64,000 nucleotides of DNA from Sphingobacteriales bacterium. GTDB lineage: Bacteria; Bacteroidota; Bacteroidia; Chitinophagales; CAIOSU01. Positions 12,801-19,986 of the stretch are shown here, one piece after another. The notes under the pieces are model-generated. The model made no database searches. It was given only the letters and a program-made list of their open reading frames with translations, and was not told the DNA's origin. The stretch covers positions 1-64,000 of the forward strand of contig JAIXUD010000022.1 in NCBI GenBank assembly GCA_027483645.1, in the 5' to 3' direction. The position numbers were made by a program, and so were the translations under genes. Position 1 is the stretch's first letter. Each line of letters opens with the position of its first letter.

Positions 12801-15800
12801 CACCTGCTTACACTTACCTGTGGAGCAACGGTAATGCTACCAACTCAGCTACTGGCTTGGCTGCTGGCACTTACAGCGTAACTGTAAACGATGCCAATGG
12901 TTGCCCACAAGTAGTGGTAGTAGTAGTAGAAAACAATAATGGCAACTTGGGTATCCTTACCAACGTCAATGATGCTACTTGTGGCCAGTCAAATGGTTCT
13001 GCAACGGCTTCGGTAACTGCTGGTACTGCACCATTCACTTTTGCTTGGAGCAACGGTGCCACGGCTGCTACTGCTAGCAACTTGGCTGCTGGTACATACT
13101 TTGTGACCGTAAGCGATGCCAGCGGTTGCAGCGACGTAGCCACTGTAAACATCGGCAACTTGAACGGCCCATCGGTATTTATTGATAACCTGGTGAACGT
13201 AAGTTGTGCCAACGGTAGCACTGGTTCTGTAACCATCAGCGCTGTTGGTGGTGTAGGCCCTTATACTTACTTCTGGAGCAATGGCGAATCAACACCAGCA
13301 ATCACTGGATTGACAGCCGGTACATACACCGTAACTGTTACCGATGCAAACGGTTGTGTGGCTTCTTTGGCTGCTACCGTAGGCACCCCAGATGCTATCG
13401 ATGTAATTGTGGATGCTACCCAAGTGAGCTGTAACAACGCCAACAACGGCAGTGTAACGGTTCGTGTAAGCGGTGGTGTTGGTCCGTATACCTTCGGTTG
13501 GAGCAACGGCGCATCTTCACAAAACTTGGTGAGCTTGACCCCTGGCATCTATACCGTAACCGTAACTGACGCAAACGGCTGTAACGCTTCAACTCCTGCT
13601 ACCATCACCCAGCCTACCGTATTGGATGTTACTTATGCCACAACCGACGTAAACTGTACTGATGGCACCGATGGTGCAATTGACCTTACCGTAACTGGTG
13701 GTACTGCACCATACACCTACGCTTGGAGCAACGGTGCATTAACACAAGACCTTACTGGACTTGCTGAAGGCTTATATACAGTAACTGTAACCGATGCTAA
13801 CGGTTGTGATACTGCTGTATCCATCAGCATCGGTACCTTGAACAACTTGGTATTGAACACTGCTGCTACCAACGCAACTTGCGGCCAAACCAACGGTGTG
13901 GCTGCAGTAAGCGTGAGCGGTGGTTCAGGTTCATTTACCTACAACTGGGGTACTGGCAACACTGCCAGCATCAACAACTTGGCTGCAGGTGTGTACACAG
14001 TAACAGTTACTGATGCAGTTAATGGCTGTACTGCCATTGCCAATGTAGCGGTAAGCGGCGCATCGGACATTGACGTAACCAATGCTACTGTGGATCCTAT
14101 CTGCGGAGGCACTAATGGTTCTATCAACTTAGGTGTTAGCGGTGGTACTGCTCCATATACTTACGCTTGGAGCACCCCTAACGGTAACGGCGCAAGCGCT
14201 ATTGGCCTAGCTGCCGGTACGTACTTCGCTACTGTAACCGACGCGGTTGGTTGCCAAGAAGTATTGATATTGGATTTAATTGAAATTGTAAGCTTGCGTG
14301 TATTGGTAAACACTACCGATGCGGCTTGCGGCCAAGCTAATGGCTCTGCCAGCATTACCCCAATTGGTGGCACTGCCCCTTACACTTATGAGTGGAGCAA
14401 CGGTAGCAATGCCGCTAGTGCTGCCAACTTAACTGCTGGTATCTACTTGGTAACTATTACCGATGCTAATGGCTGTGAGCTGGTGAACACCGTAACCGTG
14501 AATAACGTTGACGGCCCAACAATCACTATCGATAACGTAACCCCGCTTACTTGCGCAACTGGAAGCACTGGCTCGGTTAGCGTTAGCGTTACTGGTGGTG
14601 TTGGACCTTATACTTACCTATGGAGCAACGGCGCAACTACCGAAGACCTTGCTAGTTTGCCTTCTGGTCCGTTCTCATTGACCGTGACTGATGCAAACGG
14701 CTGTCAAGCTTCTGTATTGACCCGTGTATCTTCTCCAACGGCTATCGAAGTGATTACCGAAGGATTTGATGTAGGCTGTAACAATGCTAGCGACGGCTCT
14801 ATCAATACCGTGGTGAGCGGTGGTGTTGGCCCTTACACTTACGCTTGGAGCAATGGCCCAGCCACTGCCAACCAAAGCGGCCTAGCTGTAGGTACCTATA
14901 CCTTGACCGTAACCGATGCTAATGGTTGCTCAGTAGCCACACCAGTGGTTATTACCCAGCCTGATGTATTGACCGCAACTGCAGCAGCCACTGGCGTAAC
15001 CTGCAACGGCGGTACCAACGGTACTATAACTACTACTGTAACCGGTGGTACTACCCCTTACGCTTACCAGTGGAGCACCGGTGCCATCACCGCTAACCTA
15101 TCTGGTGTAGGTGCTGGCTTGTACACCGTAACCATTACCGATGCTAACGGCTGTACAACTACTGCTAGCGCTACGGTTGATATTGTTGGTGCCTTGGTTA
15201 TCAACCTTGGTATTACCAATGCAACTTGCGGTGCAAGCAATGGCGCGGTTGATGCTTCCGTAACTGGTGGTTTAGCCCCTTACACTTATGCTTGGAGCAT
15301 AGCTGGTACTGGCAACACTCAAACTGGCTTGGCTGCCGGTGCTTACAGCTTGACTGTAACCGATGCCAACGGTTGTTCTGCTAGCACAACTGCTGCAGTG
15401 AGCGCTACTTCCGACATCGTGGTGACCCCAACCGTAACCCCAGTGGTATGCGGTAGTGGTAACTCTGGTGCCATTAGCCTAGCAGTAACTGGCGGTGTTG
15501 CCCCTTATACTTACTTGTGGAGCAATGCTTCTACTGCATCTAGCATCAGCGGCCTAGCTGCTGGCGACTATGTGGTAACAGTAACCGACGCTAACGGTTG
15601 TGCAACGGTATTGAACATTGAAGTTGAAGAAACTTCACCGTTTACCACTACCATTACCAACAACCCTGCAACTTGTGGCAGCGCTAATGGCGACGCAACG
15701 GTAACCGTAACTGGCGGCCTTGCCCCTTATAACTATACTTGGAGCAATGGTGCTGCCGCTGCAACAGCAAGCGGATTGAGCGCTGGCTTGTACCAGGTAA

Positions 15801-17812
15801 CCATTACCGATGCAAACGGTTGCTCTGCAACAGAGTTTGTAAGAGTACCGAACGCAAATGGTGTAGCGGTTTCAATAGTTGCGATTAAAGATGTTAACTG
15901 CGGCCAAGCCGATGGTGCTATCACTATTGCCACAACTGGCGGTACCCTACCATACACTTACCTGTGGAGCAACGGTGCTACTACTGCAAACGTAATTGGC
16001 TTGAACGCTGGTACCTATGCGGTAACTGTAACCGACGCTAACGGTTGTATTGGTGTAGCGGTTGCTGAAGTAACCCCTGCTGAAGAAGTAGTGTTTGTTG
16101 CTGACCGCGACGATGTGAATTGCTTCGGTGCAACGGATGGTTCAATTGCCGTGAGCATTGTAAGCGGTAGTGGTCCGTTCACCTACGCTTGGAGCCCAAG
16201 CGGCAGCGGTGCAAGCTTAACCAACATTGGCATAGGCACTTACAGTGTAACCGTAACTGCTGCCAACGGATGTTCTTCAACTGCAATTATCACTTTGACT
16301 CAGCCAAACCAATTGATTGCTACCTTGGATAGCTCAAGCAACGTAACTTGCAATGGCTTACAGGATGGCACGATTGATGTAACTGTTGCTGGTGGTACTG
16401 CCCCTTACACTTACGGTTGGACCCCTGCTGGAAACACTGAAGACCTTACCGGTCTAGGTGCTGGTACTTACACCTTGGTAGTAACTGATGCTAACGGTTG
16501 CAATAGCCAGCCGCTGGCAGTAACCATTACCGAGCCTGTTGCGCTTACTTTGAACCTAGTAGGTGCTGATACCGTAAGCTGCAACGGCCAAGCCGATGCC
16601 ACTGCAACAGTAGCTGCAACTGGCGGTACTGCTCCTTACACTTACGACTGGAGCAATGGTGATAACACTGCCACTGCCGATAGCTTGAGCGGCGGTACCT
16701 ATACAGTAACCGCAACGGATGCTAACGGCTGTATCAGCAACGTGCTTACAGTTACTATTGTTGAGCCAACGCCTATCGTGATTTCTACCTTGGGTACTTC
16801 TAACCTGTTGTGCTTCGGCGGCAACAATGGCGAGGTAAACATTAAACTGGTAGAAGGTGGCACGCAGCCATACACCTATGCTTGGAGCAACAACGAAACC
16901 GGAGTTACTACCATTGATAGTCTAGTAGCTGGTACTTATACCGTAACCGTAACCGATGCTAACGGCTGTACTGCTTCTGCTAGTGCTACTTTAACCAACC
17001 CTGCCCAATTGGTGGTGGATGCGATAGTAACCGACGTTACTTGTTCAGATTCTATCAACGATGGCAGCATAGAGCTTACCATTACCGGTGGTACTGGTGT
17101 TGCAACGGTTGAGTGGTCGAACGCTGCACAAACCAACGTAATTGAAGACTTGGCAGGTGGCACTTACAGTGTAACGGTAACTGATGCCAACGGCTGTAGC
17201 TTAACCGCTACTTACACCGTGGGTGTGGGCAACTGTAACAACCCGCCAATTGCTGTGAACGATACCGTGACCACTACTAGCGGCACACCTGTCGAAATAC
17301 CAGTGATTGGCAACGACAGCGACCCTGATGGTGACGGCATTACCGTAACCGATGTTCCGACTCCTCCAAACCATGGTACAGTTACCATCAATCCTGGTGG
17401 CACTATTACCTATACCCCAGAGGATGGCTTCATCGGTATCGATAGCTTCTTGTACACTATTTGTGACGACGGTATACCTAGCTTGTGTGATTCAGCTTGG
17501 GTTATTGTAACGGTTCTGCCAGATCGTCCGAACGTTACTATCCCGAATGGTTTCTCTCCTGATGGTGATGGTATCAATGATAACTTCGAGATTATCGACA
17601 TCAGCAAGTTCCCGAACAACAAGTTGATCATTATGAACCGTTGGGGCAACACCGTATATGAGGCGCAGCCTTATAACAACGACTGGAACGGTGTGAACCA
17701 GGATGGCGAACCGCTACCTGATGGCACTTACTTCTATGTGTTGGAAATAAACGATGGCACTACGCCTCCTTACACAGGCTTCGTAGTGATACATCGCGGA
17801 AGCAATAAGTAA
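3884..17812 (+). CDS. Giant SprB/cadherin-like T9SS-exported adhesin (4,642 aa)
   Basis: Secreted cell-surface adhesin, likely the mobile-adhesin type that SprB defines in gliding Bacteroidota. I chose the ATG at 3884 because it gives a classic signal peptide (MRK, a Leu/Val-rich core, cut after ANA at residue 23); the frame is open to a TTG at 3818 that would add a non-signal leader. Order: a unique N-terminal domain (about 24-200); 6 SprB-type units; 9 cadherin-like/Big_9-type domains with DxDPDGD calcium-site motifs (about 660-1570); about 38 more SprB-type units (about 1575-4445); one more cadherin-like domain; and a gliding-motility-type C-terminal domain (CHU_C, about 4550-4642) with FSPDGDGINDNF and MNRWGNTVYE. 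That tail is a known T9SS export signal. A PorP/SprF gene follows, matching the sprB-sprF pairing. Unit counts are by eye. Confidence 0.92.
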   Translation: MRKYLSLVWVVLTLLLLGNTANAQTCPPVGPNIDIRFNNVRLDCANDSLFVDIELSNPTGTTYSVSSMSLRFTYNSSMLGNPHISQQIMAGSASIAQQNSIWSFGLVEFSAANSIPTGGAWRKVSTLGFKVNNFNAQGNSNCIDLRWNTTLPAITTAQQWVSFTCQPNMVFTSYGTNSTCIIDSCNTTSGVLELTALPTNVTCTGTNNGTVDLTVTGGTAPFSYLWSNGATTQDISSLAPGTYSVTVTDAASQTATLGSLVVGSSSLTVQYTVEDASCNQTDDGSITINNVLGGTPPFTYAWSNGATTSSISLLVAGIYNVTVTDANGCTGIVNRIALSEPAEFQYNVFINNISCAGGSDGELDFTLTGGTAPYTYLWVRYDLNTYLPIDTLGTTQDLSGLTSGLYGVEVGDANGCTGAVFFLLVEPDPINLIGLPSDVTPVSCAGGNDGSINISANGGTGVISFQWSNGTQTEDLENLTAGTYTVTATDLSGCTATKSFVVTQPDTISVVIDPIATSNVSCYGGNDGTINITVTGGNGGLAFAWSNGANTEDIAGLAAGTYSVTVSDLLGCQGALANIVVTQPDSLTLTATPTAVSCNAFNDGTVTLTVTGGTSPYTYNWGGGVSTANRSGLSAGTYTVTVTDAEGCIKTASVSVGTANCPPLARNDINNTLKNVPVSGDISTNDSDPDGDDLTFTVITGPSNGTLTAFNPATGTYTYTPNNNFVGEDSYTYYACDNGVPSLCDTATVYIEVLDDPKDPFNNPPVANADHFVTYVNTPIGSTVINNDYDPDTADQIAVTTTLIDGPNNGTFLVNPNGSFLYASNPGYVGKDTVIYQLCDNGTPGPKCDTAIVVITILENPNNGPGNLPPVAVDDAFYTELNTPVNGTVIPNDYDVDGNQISVTVPQFSGPSNGTLTLTPGGGFIYTPNPGYVGPDQFVYILCDNGVPSLCDTATAYILIQNPANQPPIARNDINNTLKNVPVDGDISTNDSDPDGDDLTFTVITGPSNGTLTSFDPATGTYTYTPDNNFVGEDTYTYFVCDNGIPSLCDTATVYIEVIDDPKDPFNNPPVANADHFITYINTPFGSTVINNDYDPDTADVITVTVTLIQDPSNGTIIINANGNFTYTPTTGFVGNDTLQYQICDNGTPGPKCDIATVVITVYDNPSNPSNLPPVAVDDAFYAEVNNPINGTVIPNDYDTDGNLISVTVPQFSGPSNGTLTINPDGSFTYVPNPNYVGPDQFVYILCDNGVPSLCDTATAYILIQNPANQPPLARNDINNTLVNTPVSGIVATNDEEPDGDNVVFGQLTATTNGTISGFNPATGAYTYTPNAGFIGTDVFTYQICDDGIPSLCDTATVTIHVIPPFNYDNNPPVANPDDYVTYINTPVTGTVIPNDFDPDTADIITVGITLITPPTNGTVTSINPNGTFTYVPTTGFVGDDTFTYVLCDNGNPSLCDTALVTVHVLPPNGGGNLPPVAVDDAYITEEGIAIVSTVIPNDYDQDGNTITVTVPQFTGPSNGTLTINPDGSFTYVPNPGYTGPDQFTYILCDNGVPSLCDTATAYITIYNTMRIALDDDSVDCFGAATGSIALTVINGNAPFTYLWSNGATTQNLTGVIAGIYSVTVTDAFGVTVAGTDTIGQPAAAIAVAETIIIPTCNGRIDASISIVATGGTAPYIYGWTGPAGFISSNEDITGLAAGTYNLTVTDANGCIYTNAYVVTQPDVLVATVDGSIHIACNGGNTGSIDISVAGGTPTFTYAWSGPNGYTATTQDITGLAVGTYTVTVTDINGCTATTTDTLTQNPELAVTADSITNVSCDGLANGAIDLDVTGGVAPYRYLWSNGATTQDITGLTAGTYSVTVTDGANCTGTSSFNVTQPVLLTASAIADNNVTCFGGNDGSIDLTVTGGTTPYTYIWSNGAITQDPSGLVAGTYNVTVTDAQGCTANASATITENPLLEAALIDSSSISCFGGNDGFLDITVSGGVGPYTYVWSNGATTQDLSGLTAGIYAVTVTDAVGCTDTGSATLTQPNLLVASIDDQTNVACNGGNTGAIDLGVTGGTTAYAYVWSNGATTQDISGLAIGTYTVTVTDAQGCTATATATITESAPLAIAATGTENVSCFGLSDGELDITVTGGVSPYTYVWSNGATTQDVTGLAAGTYSVTVTDAAGCTGTSSFTITQPDLLVATATVDQIVTCFGGNDGEVSLVVTGGTTVYTYVWSNGVTTQNLTGLAAGTYTVTVTDAQGCTATASATVTENPELVASLNASDDVNCFGGNDGEIDINVTGGVAPYTYVWSNGAITQDITGLVAGTYTVTVTDAVGCIETGSFTIGQPNLLVATIDDQTNVGCNGASTGAIDLGVTGGTTTYTYVWSNGATTQDISGLAAGTYTVTVTDAQGCTATATATITEEPSIVIAIDEVRNAACNGTPTGSIFLNISGGVPAYTFSWTGPGTYVATTQNISGLLAGTYNLTVTDANGCTATGTYTVTEPQTLTATATVDQIVTCFGGSDGEISLAVAGGTTAYTYLWSNGLTTQNLTGLAAGTYTVTVTDFNGCTATSSATVTENPELAIRLNLGTDASCFGGNDGAIDIAVTGGVAPYTYVWSNGATTADLTGLTAGTYNVTVTDAEGCTATGTFTIIEPTLLVATIDGQTDVACSGASTGAIDLGVAGGTPNYTYLWSNGATTQDITGLAVGTYTVTVTDANGCTATASATITENAPLAIAATATDNVSCFGLSDGTLDITVTGGDDPYTYVWSNGATTEDITGLVAGTYGVTVTDAAGCTAAASFTITQPNELTFEPTVTNVTCGGGSNGQAGTLVGGGTTPYTYAWSNGATTAGITGLTAGVYSVTVTDANGCTIGGTVTIVEENILVVNTAVTNATCGESNGVAGVTVSGGSGSFTYAWSVAGNTAAISGLAAGTYTVTVTDAQNGCTATRTLAVSGTSTLAVTPTVTNATCGAANGSATLAVTGGTPAYTYLWSNGNATNSATGLAAGTYSVTVNDANGCPQVVVVVVENNNGNLGILTNVNDATCGQSNGSATASVTAGTAPFTFAWSNGATAATASNLAAGTYFVTVSDASGCSDVATVNIGNLNGPSVFIDNLVNVSCANGSTGSVTISAVGGVGPYTYFWSNGESTPAITGLTAGTYTVTVTDANGCVASLAATVGTPDAIDVIVDATQVSCNNANNGSVTVRVSGGVGPYTFGWSNGASSQNLVSLTPGIYTVTVTDANGCNASTPATITQPTVLDVTYATTDVNCTDGTDGAIDLTVTGGTAPYTYAWSNGALTQDLTGLAEGLYTVTVTDANGCDTAVSISIGTLNNLVLNTAATNATCGQTNGVAAVSVSGGSGSFTYNWGTGNTASINNLAAGVYTVTVTDAVNGCTAIANVAVSGASDIDVTNATVDPICGGTNGSINLGVSGGTAPYTYAWSTPNGNGASAIGLAAGTYFATVTDAVGCQEVLILDLIEIVSLRVLVNTTDAACGQANGSASITPIGGTAPYTYEWSNGSNAASAANLTAGIYLVTITDANGCELVNTVTVNNVDGPTITIDNVTPLTCATGSTGSVSVSVTGGVGPYTYLWSNGATTEDLASLPSGPFSLTVTDANGCQASVLTRVSSPTAIEVITEGFDVGCNNASDGSINTVVSGGVGPYTYAWSNGPATANQSGLAVGTYTLTVTDANGCSVATPVVITQPDVLTATAAATGVTCNGGTNGTITTTVTGGTTPYAYQWSTGAITANLSGVGAGLYTVTITDANGCTTTASATVDIVGALVINLGITNATCGASNGAVDASVTGGLAPYTYAWSIAGTGNTQTGLAAGAYSLTVTDANGCSASTTAAVSATSDIVVTPTVTPVVCGSGNSGAISLAVTGGVAPYTYLWSNASTASSISGLAAGDYVVTVTDANGCATVLNIEVEETSPFTTTITNNPATCGSANGDATVTVTGGLAPYNYTWSNGAAAATASGLSAGLYQVTITDANGCSATEFVRVPNANGVAVSIVAIKDVNCGQADGAITIATTGGTLPYTYLWSNGATTANVIGLNAGTYAVTVTDANGCIGVAVAEVTPAEEVVFVADRDDVNCFGATDGSIAVSIVSGSGPFTYAWSPSGSGASLTNIGIGTYSVTVTAANGCSSTAIITLTQPNQLIATLDSSSNVTCNGLQDGTIDVTVAGGTAPYTYGWTPAGNTEDLTGLGAGTYTLVVTDANGCNSQPLAVTITEPVALTLNLVGADTVSCNGQADATATVAATGGTAPYTYDWSNGDNTATADSLSGGTYTVTATDANGCISNVLTVTIVEPTPIVISTLGTSNLLCFGGNNGEVNIKLVEGGTQPYTYAWSNNETGVTTIDSLVAGTYTVTVTDANGCTASASATLTNPAQLVVDAIVTDVTCSDSINDGSIELTITGGTGVATVEWSNAAQTNVIEDLAGGTYSVTVTDANGCSLTATYTVGVGNCNNPPIAVNDTVTTTSGTPVEIPVIGNDSDPDGDGITVTDVPTPPNHGTVTINPGGTITYTPEDGFIGIDSFLYTICDDGIPSLCDSAWVIVTVLPDRPNVTIPNGFSPDGDGINDNFEIIDISKFPNNKLIIMNRWGNTVYEAQPYNNDWNGVNQDGEPLPDGTYFYVLEINDGTTPPYTGFVVIHRGSNK
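5866..8600 (+). repeat. Nine cadherin-like domains arranged as three copies of an ABC triplet (about 912 bp)
   Basis: Domain starts read ARNDINNTL (A), VANADHF (B) and VAVDDAF (C), in that order, three times. The A-type starts fall near 5886, 6801 and 7713, a spacing of 912-915 bp (about 304 residues). DNA identity between triplets is visibly high, for example the recurring AACGATTA(C/T)GA stretches. Confidence 0.8.
9088..12270 (+). repeat. Four-unit higher-order repeat in the SprB array (about 915-925 bp)
   Basis: Units beginning with a (D)DQTNVACNG-like signature recur near 9088, 10013, 10927 and 11851. The intervening units keep their identity: an SCFGLSDG-type second unit in two of the blocks, and a VDQIVTCFGG-type third unit in two. 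The period of about 305 residues is nearly the same as that of the cadherin-like triplet upstream. Confidence 0.7.
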
Positions 17813-17821
17813 ATGATAAAC

Positions 17822-17857
17822 GGTAAGCCGGGGCTGTAAAAAGCCCCGGCATTTACC
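17822..17857 (+). terminator. Strong hairpin after the giant adhesin (terminator or attenuator)
   Basis: GCCGGGGCT (17827-17835) pairs with AGCCCCGGC (17842-17850) across a 6-nt loop. An outer GGTAA/TTACC pairing extends the stem past a 2-nt bulge. There is no T-run after it, so it may attenuate rather than stop transcription into the PorP/SprF gene, or protect the mRNA 3' end. Confidence 0.6.
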
Positions 17858-18070
17858 ATATAAAATAGCATGGCATAAAACACGTTATAAGAACCAGCTC
17901 GAATAAAAGCTGTTAGCGTGGCAAGAAGTTGATTGACAGTATTGGAATTTTTTTTGACCAATCGCAGGAACGGACCGGACACACTGAGGGTATTCTCTTA
18001 TTGTTACGTGGTTTCGGCGGTAAGGTTTCAATACTGGGTTTTTATTTTTTTGAACAGACCAAACGCAGAT

Positions 18071-19045
18071 ATGAAAAAGTTTTTATTACTCACCGCAATT
18101 GTTACGCTCTTTGTAGGAGTAGTTGGTGTAAAAGAAGCCAAAGCTCAGCAGGATGCGCAGTACAGCATGTACATGTTTAATGGCCTAGCAGTAAACCCTG
18201 CCTATGCCGGTAGCCGCGAACGCGCCGTTATACTAGCCCTATACCGCCACCAGTGGGCCGGTTTTGGCGATGGGGTGCCGCGCACCGCCCTTTTGGCTGC
18301 CCACGCACCGTTGATGAACGACCGCATAGGCCTGGGCCTATCGCTAGCGAGCGACAATATTGGCGTAACCAACATGACCAACGTAACCGCCAGCTACGCT
18401 TACCGCTTGCCTGTTGGCAAAGGTAAATGGGCCGGTAAATTGGCCTTCGGTATCAATGCCCAATTTAACAACTACCGCCACCGCTGGAGCGAGATAACAT
18501 CTACCACAGGTGGAGACCCGAGCTTTAGCAACAACTCGCAGAACGTATTCAGCCCTAACTTTGGTGCGGGTGTTTACTACAGCAACGAGAAATTCTATGT
18601 GGGCGCCTCTATTCCGCACATGTTAAACACCAGTACCCGCGACAAGGTTAAACTTGCCGGTACCGACCTTACCGCGCGCATGTACCGCCACTATTTTATT
18701 ACCGGTGGTGCCATCATCAAATTGAACGAGAACTTGAAGCTACGCCCTTCTGTTTTGTTTAAATACGTAGACAACGCTCCCTTCCAAGGTGATTACAACG
18801 TAAGCTTATTGATCAAAGAAGCCCTTTGGATTGGCGCATCGTTCCGTTCATCGTTCCAAGAGCCTGCTGCCGTACTGGGTATGGTTGAGTATATGTTTGT
18901 AAAAGGCCTGCGCCTTGGCTATGCTTACGACCATACTTTTACCGCCATCGGCGCCTACCAGAGCGGCTCACACGAGATTATGCTGAGCTACGAGTTCGGC
19001 AAAAAAGACAAGTACCTCAGCCCACGCCGCATGAGCTACTTCTAA
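18071..19045 (+). CDS. PorP/SprF family T9SS outer-membrane protein
   Basis: Outer-membrane beta-barrel-like protein of the PorP/SprF family, which works with T9SS to export or anchor a specific CHU_C-tailed partner. The ATG at 18071 gives a signal peptide (MKKFLLLTAIV..., cut after AKA) followed by the family hallmark QDAQYSMYMFNGLAVNPAYAG, and then a barrel-like pattern ending in YDH and SYEFGKK. The frame is open to 17933, but the extra 46 residues look non-coding. The length of 324 residues fits the family. Its position 258 bp after the giant SprB-repeat gene matches sprB-sprF, so the likely partner is that adhesin. A strong terminator follows. Confidence 0.9.
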   Translation: MKKFLLLTAIVTLFVGVVGVKEAKAQQDAQYSMYMFNGLAVNPAYAGSRERAVILALYRHQWAGFGDGVPRTALLAAHAPLMNDRIGLGLSLASDNIGVTNMTNVTASYAYRLPVGKGKWAGKLAFGINAQFNNYRHRWSEITSTTGGDPSFSNNSQNVFSPNFGAGVYYSNEKFYVGASIPHMLNTSTRDKVKLAGTDLTARMYRHYFITGGAIIKLNENLKLRPSVLFKYVDNAPFQGDYNVSLLIKEALWIGASFRSSFQEPAAVLGMVEYMFVKGLRLGYAYDHTFTAIGAYQSGSHEIMLSYEFGKKDKYLSPRRMSYF

Positions 19046-19077
19046 ACGAAGAAATTACCCATTTGGTCTGTATATAG

Positions 19078-19116
19078 AAGCCCCGCTTTAGTCAAAAAAG
19101 GCGGGGCTTTCTTTTT
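19078..19116 (+). terminator. Rho-independent terminator after PorP/SprF
   Basis: AAGCCCCGC (19078-19086) pairs with GCGGGGCTT (19101-19109), followed by a T-rich run (TTCTTTTT). Confidence 0.85.
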
Positions 19117-19143
19117 GATGCTACTTTGAGTTCACCGATTACT

Positions 19144-19584
19144 GCAGGAATTACCCTTTGCTATTGACAGTGATGTGGTATAACCACAAAGTGCACAAAG
19201 GAAATCACAAAGAACATGAACCTCGTTATAAGTACTTAGTTGATTTAGTGCCATTTTCATAGTGTCCTTAGTGGTCAATTTTCTTCCAATATCAATGAAT
19301 TATACCCTTTGGATGTTTAAACCATGCTTATGGTGTAGTGAAGGTAAATACCAACAGCACGAAGAAAAGAACCCCAAAGTACCCTGAGCAATGCAACATT
19401 TCTTTGTGTTCTTTGTTTGCCTCTCTACTGGTATTTGTGGTTTATCCGTATAAACCACGCATATCAAGATAAGAAGCATGCAAAAGTCGAAGTGGTCTAA
19501 TGCAATCATTGTGTTCTTAGTGATTTCCTTTGTGCACTTTGTGGTTAGATAGCGCGCATGTAAATAGCAAAGGGTAGTTCCCAC
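19144..19584. repeat. Large palindromic non-coding element (about 440 bp)
   Basis: This fills most of the gene-free stretch 19046-19986. The arms are 19144-19217 and 19511-19584. A 28-nt core (19181-19208 versus 19520-19547, built on CCACAAAGTGCACAAAGG) is a perfect inverted match, and an outer block containing TACCCTTTGCTATT also pairs. The interior carries more CTTAGTGG/CTTTGTG motifs and a perfect 9-bp hairpin at 19437-19458. I see no transposase or plausible coding frame. It resembles a non-autonomous (MITE-like) or palindromic repeat element. The rest of the spacer (19585-19986) holds a hairpin near 19705-19730 (CTACCT/AGGTAG) and otherwise nothing I can name. Confidence 0.7.
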
Positions 19585-19986
19585 ATAACTGGGTGCTCAC
19601 GATGACACACTTTTGAAAGCAGCTCAAAATGGACACTTTTTTAAAAGCTTCAACGATATTTACTATCATTTTTAGCTAGAAGTTGCTTGCTGGTTTCCGC
19701 TACTACCTACCTTTAGGTAGCAGCTACTTGGGCGCTACGTGTTTTCAATTAGTATAATGTTTGCAGCCGTTGGTATTAGGGCTTTTTATATATGGAGGTA
19801 GAAGTGTAGATGTGCCAATGTTTTACCCCATTAATAAATATTTTGGCAAAGAACCTCTTACCTATTGCATTACGTTGAAATTGGCATTAACTTAACTCGT
19901 TAGTAACAAGCCGTAATATTGGGGTAACAAAAGGGGCAAATAAGGCAAGGTTGCAATTTTTTTTGGGAGAGATATACGCACAATAT

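Noticed and set aside
193-15957. Long - strand open frames (up to about 350 residues) opposite the SprB and cadherin arrays
   Set aside because: They mirror the repeat codon pattern, are low-complexity Ser/Thr/Val-rich, and lack signals or domains; they are shadows of the real genes.
17813-18070. Searched for a tRNA or small RNA between the adhesin and PorP/SprF
   Set aside because: Only the hairpin at 17822-17857 is seen; there is no T-loop signature or cloverleaf.
19300-19584. 94-residue - strand frame in the spacer
   Set aside because: It lies inside the palindromic element and is built from its repeats.
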